DNA of 64,000 bases from an uncultured Dysgonomonas sp. (lineage in GTDB: Bacteria > Bacteroidota > Bacteroidia > Bacteroidales > Dysgonomonadaceae): positions 5,080,054 to 5,144,053 of the forward strand of contig NZ_LT599032.1 of the NCBI RefSeq assembly GCF_900079725.1, in the 5' to 3' direction. This document shows positions 9,306 to 16,866 of the stretch, one piece after another. A program made the position numbers and the translations under genes. How positions within the stretch are numbered: the first letter of the stretch is position 1; each line of letters starts with the position of its first letter. The notes under the pieces are model-generated. The model had not been told where the DNA came from and searched no databases. It was given only the letters and a program-made list of their open reading frames with translations.

Positions 9306-11429
9306 ATGAATATAAATAAAACAGGAATTATTTTGCTCTCATTGCTGGGAATGCTCTCTTTTTCTGCCTGTAGCAATGATGACAGTGACTTCGATGGAGG
9401 AGATAGCTATATAACCGCATTCCGCTTGAAACAGGGAGATGTGACATTGAATGCTTCGATTTCACAAAATACAATTGTGGTTACCGCGCCCGAAAATTTA
9501 TTGTTGTCAGGTGCTACGGCTAATGTATTATTAAGTGAAAACGCAAAGATGGAACCTGATCCGGCTACTATTACCGATTGGGATACAGACCAGTCTTTTG
9601 TGGTTACTGCTTATAACGGTACAAAGAGTACATACAACTACCATGTGGAGCGTAATGTCGTTTCCAGAGAGGGGGATGTTATACTTCTGACACAGGCCGA
9701 AGTAGATGAGTTTGCAACGCTCGGGCTTGCCCGTATCAATGGAAGCCTGACTATCGGAGCTGCTACCGGAGCGGATTCGGTATACAGTCTTAAACCTTTA
9801 GCCGGATTAAGAACAATTGATTTCAACCTCATTATAAATCCTACATTTGCCGGAAACAGCTTAGAAGGGTTGGAAAATCTGGAAAGGGTAGGATCGCTTC
9901 AAATAGGACAGGTAAAAGGTTTGAAAACGGTAGATTTTGCCAAACTAGGATCAATTATGACCAATCTGGTAATAAATGGCGCTAACATCAGATCGGCAAA
10001 ATTCCCCGAATTGAAAAATATTGACAGAGCGTTACAGATACAGAATACAGACTCTTTGGTTGAGATGTCGTTTCCCAAGTTACAGAATATCGTGGAAAAC
10101 ATGACAATTCAGGGTTCGTGGAATATGAATAAACTGGCAGCGGTTGATTTTCCAAAACTGGAGAAAATCGGCGGCAATTTGAACATAACGCAATGGAAAG
10201 AAGCGAAGTCGGTGAACTTCCCTGTACTAAAAAATGTGACGACACTCAGTATAACGTCTCTTTCTAAAATGGAATCGTTAGCACTCCCCCAGTTGGGTTC
10301 CCTGCCGGGTGACGTAACTATTTCAGCATGTGACCTTCTTGTAAATGTGGATATAACATCGTTAAAAACAATATCGGGTAATCTTAGGCTGGAAAATGTC
10401 AATATTGAAGACCTGAAGGGACTGAAATCATTAGAATCCGTTGATAAAGAATTATTTATATCCAATATGCCAAAACTGAAGAGTACCAAAGATATGAAAT
10501 CTTTAAAATCGGTAGGAGGAAGGATATACATATCAAGCTGGCCTGTGCTGGAAGATAATATTGACGGACTGTCGCTGCTGAACAGTGTGGGAGGAGATAT
10601 TATAATTTCCCAGGTTTCATTTAAGAAGTTTTCCGGATTTTCATTATCTCAGGCTAATAAAATATCACTGTATGGAAACAACCTGACTTCCATCACAGAA
10701 GTAGACCTTCGCAATATAAATATGAACGGTCTGGAGTTATACAATATAACTACTCCTTTCACACTGAAAGGTAAAGATATCTGTGGATATGATGTTACAT
10801 GGGGTAATTGCAATATTAAGAGTCTGGAAGGATTTAAAGAACTAAAGAGCTTGAATTTTACTACCGATATGAACACAATGGCTGAGGCAACCATAAGCGT
10901 GGAAAAGATACAGGGAAATCTGAGTCTCAGTACTTATGGCCTTGATAAAGTAAGTCTGCCGAATCTGAAAGAAGTGGGAGGGATGTTCTATCTGTCTTCG
11001 GCTCCTAAGGCTATAGAATTGCCCCTCTTGAAGAAAACAGGTACAGCGAATATCGATGCTTCTTCGATGCAGAAATTTAGTATGCCTGTTTTGGAAACGA
11101 TAGATGGAGATTGCGCTATAACGAGCGGCGGATATAATTCCGATAATCTGTCGGAAATAGATATGCCAAAACTTACAACGGTAAATGGCTCACTGAATAT
11201 ATCGGGCTATAGTTCCTATTATGGAAATTCGAAACTTACAAATCTGAATGGTTTCCGGGTATTGAAAAATGTAAAAGAGATTACGGTTTCTTACAACTCT
11301 TCACTTTCCGATTTTTCGGGATTGAAAGATATACTTTCTTCAGTAACAGCAAGCAGTTGGAATGTATTCAATAATGCTTACAATCCGACTTATCAGGATA
11401 TGTTGGACGGTAAATATAAAGAGCAATAA
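9306..11429 (+). CDS. Leucine-rich-repeat surface lipoprotein, second tandem copy
   Basis: A 707-residue paralog of the preceding gene with the same order of parts: lipobox SFSAC, acidic tag SNDDSD, a DUF5018-like domain (about 30-120, motifs VVTAPENLLL and VTAYNGTK), a long LRR solenoid and the tail YNPTYQDMLDGK. The two are clearly homologous throughout but diverged, so the duplication is old. The gene begins 26 bases after its twin and is followed by a strong terminator at 11490-11528, making it the last gene of the riboswitch-controlled operon. Function is unknown; neighbours suggest a surface component of B12 acquisition. Confidence 0.78.
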   Translation: MNINKTGIILLSLLGMLSFSACSNDDSDFDGGDSYITAFRLKQGDVTLNASISQNTIVVTAPENLLLSGATANVLLSENAKMEPDPATITDWDTDQSFVVTAYNGTKSTYNYHVERNVVSREGDVILLTQAEVDEFATLGLARINGSLTIGAATGADSVYSLKPLAGLRTIDFNLIINPTFAGNSLEGLENLERVGSLQIGQVKGLKTVDFAKLGSIMTNLVINGANIRSAKFPELKNIDRALQIQNTDSLVEMSFPKLQNIVENMTIQGSWNMNKLAAVDFPKLEKIGGNLNITQWKEAKSVNFPVLKNVTTLSITSLSKMESLALPQLGSLPGDVTISACDLLVNVDITSLKTISGNLRLENVNIEDLKGLKSLESVDKELFISNMPKLKSTKDMKSLKSVGGRIYISSWPVLEDNIDGLSLLNSVGGDIIISQVSFKKFSGFSLSQANKISLYGNNLTSITEVDLRNINMNGLELYNITTPFTLKGKDICGYDVTWGNCNIKSLEGFKELKSLNFTTDMNTMAEATISVEKIQGNLSLSTYGLDKVSLPNLKEVGGMFYLSSAPKAIELPLLKKTGTANIDASSMQKFSMPVLETIDGDCAITSGGYNSDNLSEIDMPKLTTVNGSLNISGYSSYYGNSKLTNLNGFRVLKNVKEITVSYNSSLSDFSGLKDILSSVTASSWNVFNNAYNPTYQDMLDGKYKEQ

Positions 11430-11489
11430 AAATCAACAACACTACTTATTATAGTTGATTAATTAGTTAATTGCACATTTGAGAAGTAA

Positions 11490-11528
11490 GGAATGGGGCT
11501 GTTGTGAAACAATCCCATTCCTGTTTTT
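11490..11528 (+). terminator. Intrinsic terminator ending the B12 operon
   Basis: GGAATGGG at 11490-11497 pairs with CCCATTCC at 11514-11521, with an inner TTGT/ACAA extension, followed by TGTTTTT. It lies 60 bases after the last LRR gene. Confidence 0.85.
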
Positions 11529-11648
11529 CGGGATATATGATAATACTTGCCTATCTTAATCTTTACTCCTGTACCTTATCGCTAAAATATTTGAGCATTA
11601 ATTACTCCCTTTTATCAGTAATAAAGATTACTTTATTACTTTTGAATC

Positions 11649-11750
11649 ATGAGTAAAAAGAAGACAGATAATGAATACAAATACGACTGGTTAATCATAA
11701 TCTTTGTGATTATATTTTTAGTCGCAATGTTGATATTTGGAGTATGTTAA
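11649..11750 (+). CDS. Small single-pass membrane protein, 33 residues
   Basis: The frame ATG-AGT-AAA-AAG to TAA encodes a 33-residue protein. It has a charged head (MSKKKTDNEYKYDW) and one hydrophobic helix (about residues 15-32, LIIIFVIIFLVAMLIFG) ending in Cys. This lysine-rich head plus one membrane helix is the usual look of a small inner-membrane protein. It stands alone between the B12 terminator and a pseudogene on the other strand. No family is recognised, and chance cannot be ruled out at this length. Confidence 0.45.
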   Translation: MSKKKTDNEYKYDWLIIIFVIIFLVAMLIFGVC

Positions 11751-11819
11751 TCAATTATTATCCAGGTAAACTATTTCTGTCGGTCTTTTCTTTACCTGTG
11801 CCAATTAATCATCTATCTT

Positions 11820-12377
11820 CTATCGATTCAGAAGTTGAGTAAGCCACTCTTCCGATTTTATCCACTGTTCGTGATATGTCCAATGAGCTGTTTCGGGAAT
11901 TATGAAGGCTGTTTTATCTGCACTAATAACATTGTATGCTGAGTAGATCGAAGTAGGGGGACACACCATATCGTTATAACCGAATGAATAAAATCCGGGA
12001 ACTTTGACCTGACGTGCAAAATTTACTACATCATAGTATTTAGTTACCTCTTCTTTTACTTGCAATACAGCATCCTGCTTATCAGTTATATCTTTAAATA
12101 AGTGTGGCCAACCTCCGGCTCTGTTATTTAAGTATCCGGTAAAATCACATAAAGCCGGATAATAGGCTATAAGAGCACTGACCCTTTGGTCTAGTCCGGC
12201 TGTGACAATGGCTAAGGCTCCCCCTTGGCTTCCTCCTTCTACAATCATATTTTTGCCATCAAACTCATCCAGACTAAAAAGATAATCTATTGCTCTGATA
12301 CAACCCATATATACACGTTTGTAATATACTTTTTCCTTATCGTTCCAGTTTGTTTTAAAATATTCTCTCAATCCGCA
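11820..12377 (-). pseudogene. Acetyl-xylan-esterase-like alpha/beta hydrolase, 3' fragment
   Basis: About 185 residues match the C-terminal half of the AXE1/cephalosporin-C deacetylase type of alpha/beta hydrolase. The nucleophile elbow is EGGSQGG, Asp lies in YNDMVCPP and His in ETAHWTYH, so the whole catalytic triad is present. The family is normally over 300 residues and the N-terminal half with the oxyanion region is missing. Upstream, the frame is blocked by a TGA and the sequence becomes susC-like. A deletion has therefore joined this 3' fragment to the middle of a susC gene. An active protein is unlikely. It is probably the remains of a polysaccharide de-acetylating enzyme of the same utilisation locus. 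Confidence 0.8.
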
Positions 12378-14040
12378 TCAATCCATTGAGAGGTAGCTTT
12401 ACTTCTGTATAGATATTGCTAAACAGGATTTGAGTTACATCTCTATCATCGTTCAATAAGGTTTTACTTAACGGATTTATTACTAATCCTATATCTATCG
12501 GAGCCGGCCTTGGTACTCCATCGTCATAATACAAATTGGCATACGGACTCAAATAAGTAGTGAAGTAGAGACTAGCCTGATTGCCGGAACTATCTCTGTT
12601 GGTAAATCCGGCATTGACACCTACTTTTAACCAGTTGGTAATATTAATATCGAAATTGGCACGGACAGAAAGCCGCTTAAACTGATCACCTCTCACAACT
12701 GATTTCATATCTGTATAAGAGCCCGAAAAATAATAATTCACAATATCATTTTTTCCGGAAATGCTCAATTCGTGAGAAGTCATTGGTGCATCCTGCGAAA
12801 TCTCCTTAAACGGGTCTATTGTAATACCAGCATCATAATTTGCTTATTCCAATGGATTTAAGATTGTTAATTGTCCGCCCAGATATTCTTCAACATCTTT
12901 CAATTTTTGCATATACTTTTCGGGGCCTAACAACTTTGGAAGGCTTGCATATTTAGAAAAGCCATAATATCCATTGTAATTTAGGCGTGGTTTGCTGGTT
13001 GATCCTCTTTTTGTTGTAATCAGAATTACCCCATTTGTCCCTCTTGCTCCATAAACTGCAGCGGAACTTGCATCTTTCAATATATCGATAGATTCTATAT
13101 CATTCGAGTTTATGTCGGCAAGGTTTCCTTCCATATATGGTATTCCGTCCAGGACTATCAGTGGTTGATTACTGGCTGTGATAGAAGATGTACCCCTGAT
13201 GCTTATTGTTCCACTAGATCCGGGACGCCCATCATCAATAATCTGTACCCCGGCTACTGTACCCCGCAGAGCCTGCACGGGATTCACATTCGGCATTGTT
13301 TCCATTCTTTTGGGATCAACTCTTACTATCGAACCCGTTACATCACGTTTCCTCTGAATGCCATAACCAACAACTACGACCTCCTCCAACAGCTTAGAAT
13401 CTTCTTTCAGCCTAATGTTTATAACAGGCTGATTTCCTACTCTTACTGTTCTGGATTCAAATCCGATGCTCGATACCTTCAGTACTGCGCCTTTACGGGC
13501 TTGGAGTTCATAATGCCCGTTGACGTCGGTAATAGTTCCTGCCGGTTCGCCTTCTACTGTTACAGTTGCTCCGATGATCGGTTCGTCTTTTTCATCGGAA
13601 ATAATACCGCTTATTGATATCAGATCTACTTCTTTGTCTGAAGGTTTGTTTTGGGGACTATGAGGTGTTATAATGATTTGATCTCCCGCTATTCTGTAAT
13701 TTAACTTTATTGGGGATAAAGTTTCTTTTAGAATTTCATTTATGCTTGTATTTTTATAATTAGCTGAGATTGGAAGATTCTCATTAACATCTACGGCATC
13801 ATAAAAAAAACGTAAGTCTGATTGCTTTTCTATTTCAGTGAAGAAATTCTTTAATGAAGTGTTTTTTAACGTCAGACTGATTTTTTTAGTGCCTTTCGAA
13901 GATTCCAGTATATTGTTTTGCGCTTCTAGTGTTAGTCCTGATAACAAAAATATAAAGCACATTAACACGACTTTACTTATGTAAAGTTTTTTATTGCTGC
14001 ACTTTAGCAGCACAATAGTTTTTTTCATACCTTTGTACAT
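12355..14040 (-). pseudogene. SusC-type TonB receptor, broken by a stop codon and a 3' deletion
   Basis: The 5' part (14040 to 12844) encodes a signal peptide, an STN domain (about 50-115), a carboxypeptidase-regulatory-like domain (about 140-215), and a plug with EEVVVVGYG, VLDGIPY and AAVYGARGTNG. An in-frame TAA at 12844-12846 follows NPLE. Translation past it in the same frame continues as normal SusC (ANYDAGITIDP, then a barrel part with SISGKND) for about 160 residues. One base change, CAA to TAA, would explain the stop. At about 12380 the SusC sequence ends and esterase sequence begins out of frame. The barrel remainder and any susD are gone. ATG 14028 is an alternative start. The STN domain fits control through the FecR/sigma pair upstream. 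Confidence 0.88.
14028..14035 (+). promoter_or_regulatory. -7 element for a candidate antisense RNA
   Basis: TACCTTTG matches TAnnTTTG and reads on the + strand, opposite to susC, overlapping one of its possible start codons. Transcription would start about 14040. No convincing -33 element is seen. Confidence 0.5.
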
Positions 14041-14123
14041 AAATTATTAAATATTTGTCTTGCCAGAGTCGGGTATTTATCAATGGGCATAAGAGTCTGA
14101 ACCATTCTTATGTCCATTTTTTA
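14040..14123 (+). ncRNA. Candidate antisense small RNA between fecR and susC
   Basis: A TAnnTTTG box at 14028-14035 is followed about 50 bases later by a strong intrinsic terminator (14083-14122), giving a transcript near 84 nt antisense to the whole susC leader. In Bacteroides, utilisation loci with an ECF sigma/anti-sigma pair often carry such cis-antisense RNAs (DonS type), located between the anti-sigma gene and susC, and they repress susC. The position and layout here are the same. The promoter and terminator are seen; transcription and function are inferred. The target susC is now a pseudogene, so the RNA would be a relic or act elsewhere. Confidence 0.5.
14083..14122 (+). terminator. 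Intrinsic terminator of the antisense RNA candidate
   Basis: ATGGGCATAAG (14083-14093) pairs with CTTATGTCCAT (14107-14117), 11 bp with one G-U, 13-nt loop, followed by a run of T to 14122. The T-run is only on the + side, so it would not stop fecR-susC transcription. Confidence 0.7.
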
Positions 14124-14157
14124 GTGAGAATATTTTGTGTTTTTCAGATGTATTATT

Positions 14158-15144
14158 TTAATTGATGTAGCTGATCACCACCTCCTTTCCTTCTTTTATT
14201 TCATACGTTATAGGAGCTAATGTGCTGATTAATTCCAATACGTCTTCAATAGGTTCCTGTCTGAGCGACAGATTATATTTATGTGTTTTAGATGGTTTGT
14301 TTTTCAGTATTATTTTTACGCTGTACCATGATTCGAGTTTCTTACATAATTCAATGATATCTTCATTTTCCACTTTTAGTTCGTCTAATCTCCACAAAGC
14401 AATATCTGTCAGGTTCCCTGTAGTATAGTTTAGTTCTTTTGTTTTTACATTATAGTCAGCTGTTTGTCCGGGTTTGATATATTGGATGTTTTCTTCGCCT
14501 TGTATGCGTATTCCGACCGAACCTTCTATTAATGATACAGTTATATTCTGGTTGCATGGCTGAGCATTTACATTAAATGTTGTTCCATAAACTAAGATAT
14601 CTACATGCTGTGTATGAACCACAAATGGCTCTTTATCTTTTTTTGCAATATGAATATACGCTTCCCCTGTTAAGGTGAATTGCCGTTCTTTGTCTGCAGG
14701 ATAAGTAATATAGCTTTCCGAATTGAGTAAGATTTCACTGCCATCTCTAAGCGATACCTTAGCTTTGCTCCCTTTTTCTACTGCGAATAAAACATCCTGA
14801 TGCTTATGGTTTTCACTCCCCCAGAAAATAGAAAAACTCCCAACTAATACAATAGCAGCAACCACTGCTGCCGCGGCATATAGTTTAACCTTTCTCAATT
14901 GAAGTTTACGCGGATTCCCTATTCCTATTTCTTCTTTAATATCATGTAGAAGAACTTCGGCATCTGTAGAAAAAGTAATCTGGTCCAGATACTTTTCATT
15001 CTGGATCTGACTAGTCAGATATGTATCCAATTCTGTATTTCCTTCATCGGAATTAATCCATTCAAAAAGAATCACCAATTCCTTTTTTGAACACTTTCCT
15101 TCATGGTACTTATTTAATAAGTCGATATATTTATTGTTTTCCAT
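14158..15144 (-). CDS. FecR-type anti-sigma factor
   Basis: A 328-residue inner-membrane protein. It has a cytoplasmic N-terminal anti-sigma region (about 1-85), one membrane helix (about 89-108), a periplasmic FecR domain (about 115-215, with AEKGSKAKVSLRDGS-like and TGEAYIH motifs) and a C-terminal DUF4974/STN-interacting domain (about 255-325). In this family the protein holds its ECF sigma until the STN domain of the partner SusC signals substrate arrival. The sigma gene is divergent, 228 bases away, and the susC partner lies 117 bases downstream but is broken. The signalling chain therefore no longer has its receptor, although this gene itself looks intact. Confidence 0.92.
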   Translation of the reverse strand: MENNKYIDLLNKYHEGKCSKKELVILFEWINSDEGNTELDTYLTSQIQNEKYLDQITFSTDAEVLLHDIKEEIGIGNPRKLQLRKVKLYAAAAVVAAIVLVGSFSIFWGSENHKHQDVLFAVEKGSKAKVSLRDGSEILLNSESYITYPADKERQFTLTGEAYIHIAKKDKEPFVVHTQHVDILVYGTTFNVNAQPCNQNITVSLIEGSVGIRIQGEENIQYIKPGQTADYNVKTKELNYTTGNLTDIALWRLDELKVENEDIIELCKKLESWYSVKIILKNKPSKTHKYNLSLRQEPIEDVLELISTLAPITYEIKEGKEVVISYIN

Positions 15145-15306
15145 ATGTTTTTCATGTCGGTCTATATATAAAGACGAATCTTTTCAGAAAAGCTATTACT
15201 CTATTATGAAAAAAAATAGATCAATTGATGTTAAAATTGTCAAACTGCTGATTGTTAATAAAATAATTTCGGCTGTTTTTTAACAATGGGTGGAGTATCC
15301 GGAGAA

Positions 15307-15336
15307 TTTGATACATGAAAAAAAAATGTATATTTG
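15307..15336 (+). promoter_or_regulatory. Promoter of the ECF sigma gene
   Basis: TTTG at 15307-15310 and TATATTTG at 15329-15336 are 18 bases apart and match the Bacteroidetes housekeeping -33 and -7 elements. Transcription would start about 15340, some 33 bases before the TTG start codon. Confidence 0.65.
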
Positions 15337-15372
15337 CAGATATTGTTACTTAAATCTTAATCGAAATACATT

Positions 15373-15927
15373 TTGACTGTTGATAAAGACAAAATACTAT
15401 TGCTAGCTCTTCAAAAAGGAGATGAAAAAGCTTTTGACCTTATTTTTCATAAGTATCATAAGACTATATATGCTTTTATATTATATAATTGTAAATCGGG
15501 AGATGATGCTCAGGATATGACTCAAGAGGTATTTATCAGGTTGTGGCAAAACCGTAAAAATTCAAATATAGATTCCCTGAAAGGCTATTTGTTTACAATA
15601 GCTAAGAATATTTTTATTGACTGGACCCGGCAGTCGGTAAATAAACAAATCTTTGAATCTGTTTTAGAATTGAAAAATCTGAGTGTCGAAAATGAAGACA
15701 ATACAGATATAGAAGATTTGTTTTCTAAGATAGAAGATGCCGTTCATAATATGCCGGAAAAACGTTTAGAGGTTTATAAATTAAGGTGGGTGGATGGCTT
15801 TTCCCGAAAAGAAATTGCATCGAAAATGGGAATAACCATAACAACAGTGGATATCCATCTTCGAAAATCTGTACAATATTTAAAATCAATTCTATCAAAT
15901 TTCATTTGGATGTATATTATATTTTAA
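15373..15927 (+). CDS. ECF-family RNA polymerase sigma factor
   Basis: A 184-residue sigma-70 factor with only regions 2 and 4. Region 2 (about 20-85) contains DMTQEVFIRLWQN and LKGYLFTIAKNIFIDW. Region 4 (about 130-175) contains RKEIASKMGITITTVDIHL, the helix-turn-helix. No ATG is available before region 2; the TTG at 15373 is the only reasonable start, as a stop codon lies in frame at 15358-15360. It is divergent from the FecR anti-sigma gene, the standard arrangement for trans-envelope control of a susC/susD operon. Its usual target operon here is degraded, so it may be idle or may serve other promoters. Confidence 0.9.
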   Translation: MTVDKDKILLLALQKGDEKAFDLIFHKYHKTIYAFILYNCKSGDDAQDMTQEVFIRLWQNRKNSNIDSLKGYLFTIAKNIFIDWTRQSVNKQIFESVLELKNLSVENEDNTDIEDLFSKIEDAVHNMPEKRLEVYKLRWVDGFSRKEIASKMGITITTVDIHLRKSVQYLKSILSNFIWMYIIF

Positions 15928-15930
15928 ATT

Positions 15931-15961
15931 CGTTACTTTTGTTGTGGTCTTAAAAGTAACG
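15931..15961. promoter_or_regulatory. Inverted repeat over the fur-family gene promoter
   Basis: CGTTACTTTT (15931-15940) and AAAAGTAACG (15952-15961) form a perfect 10-bp inverted repeat with an 11-base spacer. The left arm contains the -7 element TACTTTTG (15934-15941). A regulator bound here would block the promoter, so autorepression is plausible. No T-run follows, which argues against a terminator for the sigma gene. Confidence 0.5.
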
Positions 15962-15977
15962 GAGATAAAATTATAGC

Positions 15978-16400
15978 ATGAACAGCTCTTATATAAACTT
16001 GCTGGAAGAGCGCAGTATAAAACCGACAGCTCTACGGATATTAATACTTAAAACGATGCTCGAGTTTAGCAAAGCATTCAGTTTATCCGATTTGGAAATA
16101 GAACTCGATACGGTTGATAAATCGACTATTTCTCGTACAATCCATTTATTTCACGAACATCAGCTTATCCACAGTTTCGACGATGGGTCGGGTTCCATAA
16201 AATATTCGGTGTGCAACAGGGATTGCCATTGCAATATGGATGATCTTCACGCTCATTTTTATTGCATTTACTGCAAGGATGCATTCTGTCTGGAAAATAT
16301 TTCTATCCCCAGATTTGCACTGTCGCCTATAATGCAAGTAGAAAGTGTTAATCTTGTAATCAAGGGGTATTGCGGACGATGTAATAAGGTCGATATTTAG
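15978..16400 (+). CDS. Fur-family metalloregulator
   Basis: A 140-residue protein with an N-terminal winged helix (about 10-75; TALRILILKTMLE, STISRTIHLFHEH) and a metal-binding dimerisation half. It keeps His91 and His93 in HAHFYC and two CxxC pairs (96/99 and 132/135), the structural zinc site of Fur, Zur and PerR proteins. It should repress genes when its metal is bound. The next two genes on the same strand are YnfA (33 bases on) and a heavy-metal ATPase whose promoter carries a 7-1-7 palindrome, the usual operator shape for this family. That suggests control of metal export, but the metal cannot be told from sequence. An inverted repeat covers its own promoter. Confidence 0.88.
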   Translation: MNSSYINLLEERSIKPTALRILILKTMLEFSKAFSLSDLEIELDTVDKSTISRTIHLFHEHQLIHSFDDGSGSIKYSVCNRDCHCNMDDLHAHFYCIYCKDAFCLENISIPRFALSPIMQVESVNLVIKGYCGRCNKVDI

Positions 16401-16433
16401 CAAAGATTTTATTCCTTTGTAGAATCTTTAAAT

Positions 16434-16781
16434 ATGCAAAATATTCAATTGACTATGATTCTCAAATCAATTCCAATATTTATTCTTGCCGGGCTATGTG
16501 AAATAGGAGGGGGGTATTTAGTCTGGCTATGCCTCAAAGAAGGAAAACCTTGGTGGTACGGAGTTTTGGGTGCTTTGATTCTTGCTTTCTACGGAGTGGT
16601 AGCAACATGGCAGACCTCAAATTTTGCGCGGGTATATGCTACTTATGGCGGTTTTTTTATCGTTATGTCTATACTGTGGGCTATGAAATTCGATAATTAT
16701 TCTCCTGATAAATACGATATTATCGGAGCATTAATAGCTCTGTTGGGAGTCTGTATCATATATTATTTTCCACGTAATTAG
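16434..16781 (+). CDS. ynfA: YnfA/UPF0060 family small membrane protein
   Basis: A 115-residue protein with four membrane helices. It has the family signatures LAGLCEIGGGYLVW in helix 1 and ARVYATYGGFF before helix 3, and ends in ALIALLGVCIIYY. UPF0060 proteins are normally about 108 residues and resemble small multidrug transporters; their substrate is not firmly known. It lies between a Fur-family regulator and a metal-exporting ATPase, which suggests a part in cation or metal handling. Several Met codons occur near the start (residues 1 and 8); the first is kept because it leaves a short gap to the upstream gene. Confidence 0.85.
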   Translation: MQNIQLTMILKSIPIFILAGLCEIGGGYLVWLCLKEGKPWWYGVLGALILAFYGVVATWQTSNFARVYATYGGFFIVMSILWAMKFDNYSPDKYDIIGALIALLGVCIIYYFPRN

Positions 16782-16815
16782 ATTACCCGAAGCTAAAAAA
16801 CGCTAGATGTAAATT

Positions 16816-16850
16816 TGCAACTCAGTTGCAGGCTATAGTCCATACCTTTG
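16816..16850 (+). promoter_or_regulatory. Operator and promoter of the metal ATPase gene
   Basis: TGCAACT-C-AGTTGCA (16816-16830) is a perfect 7-1-7 palindrome, the size and symmetry of Fur-family operators. TACCTTTG at 16843-16850 is a -7 element, so the palindrome covers the -33 region. The Fur-family gene two genes upstream is the obvious candidate to bind it; that link is inferred. Confidence 0.6.
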
Positions 16851-16866
16851 TATAAAAAAATAAGAA

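Noticed and set aside
13165-13617. 150-residue open frame on the + strand
   Set aside because: Opposite the susC pseudogene; Cys/Tyr-rich shadow composition.
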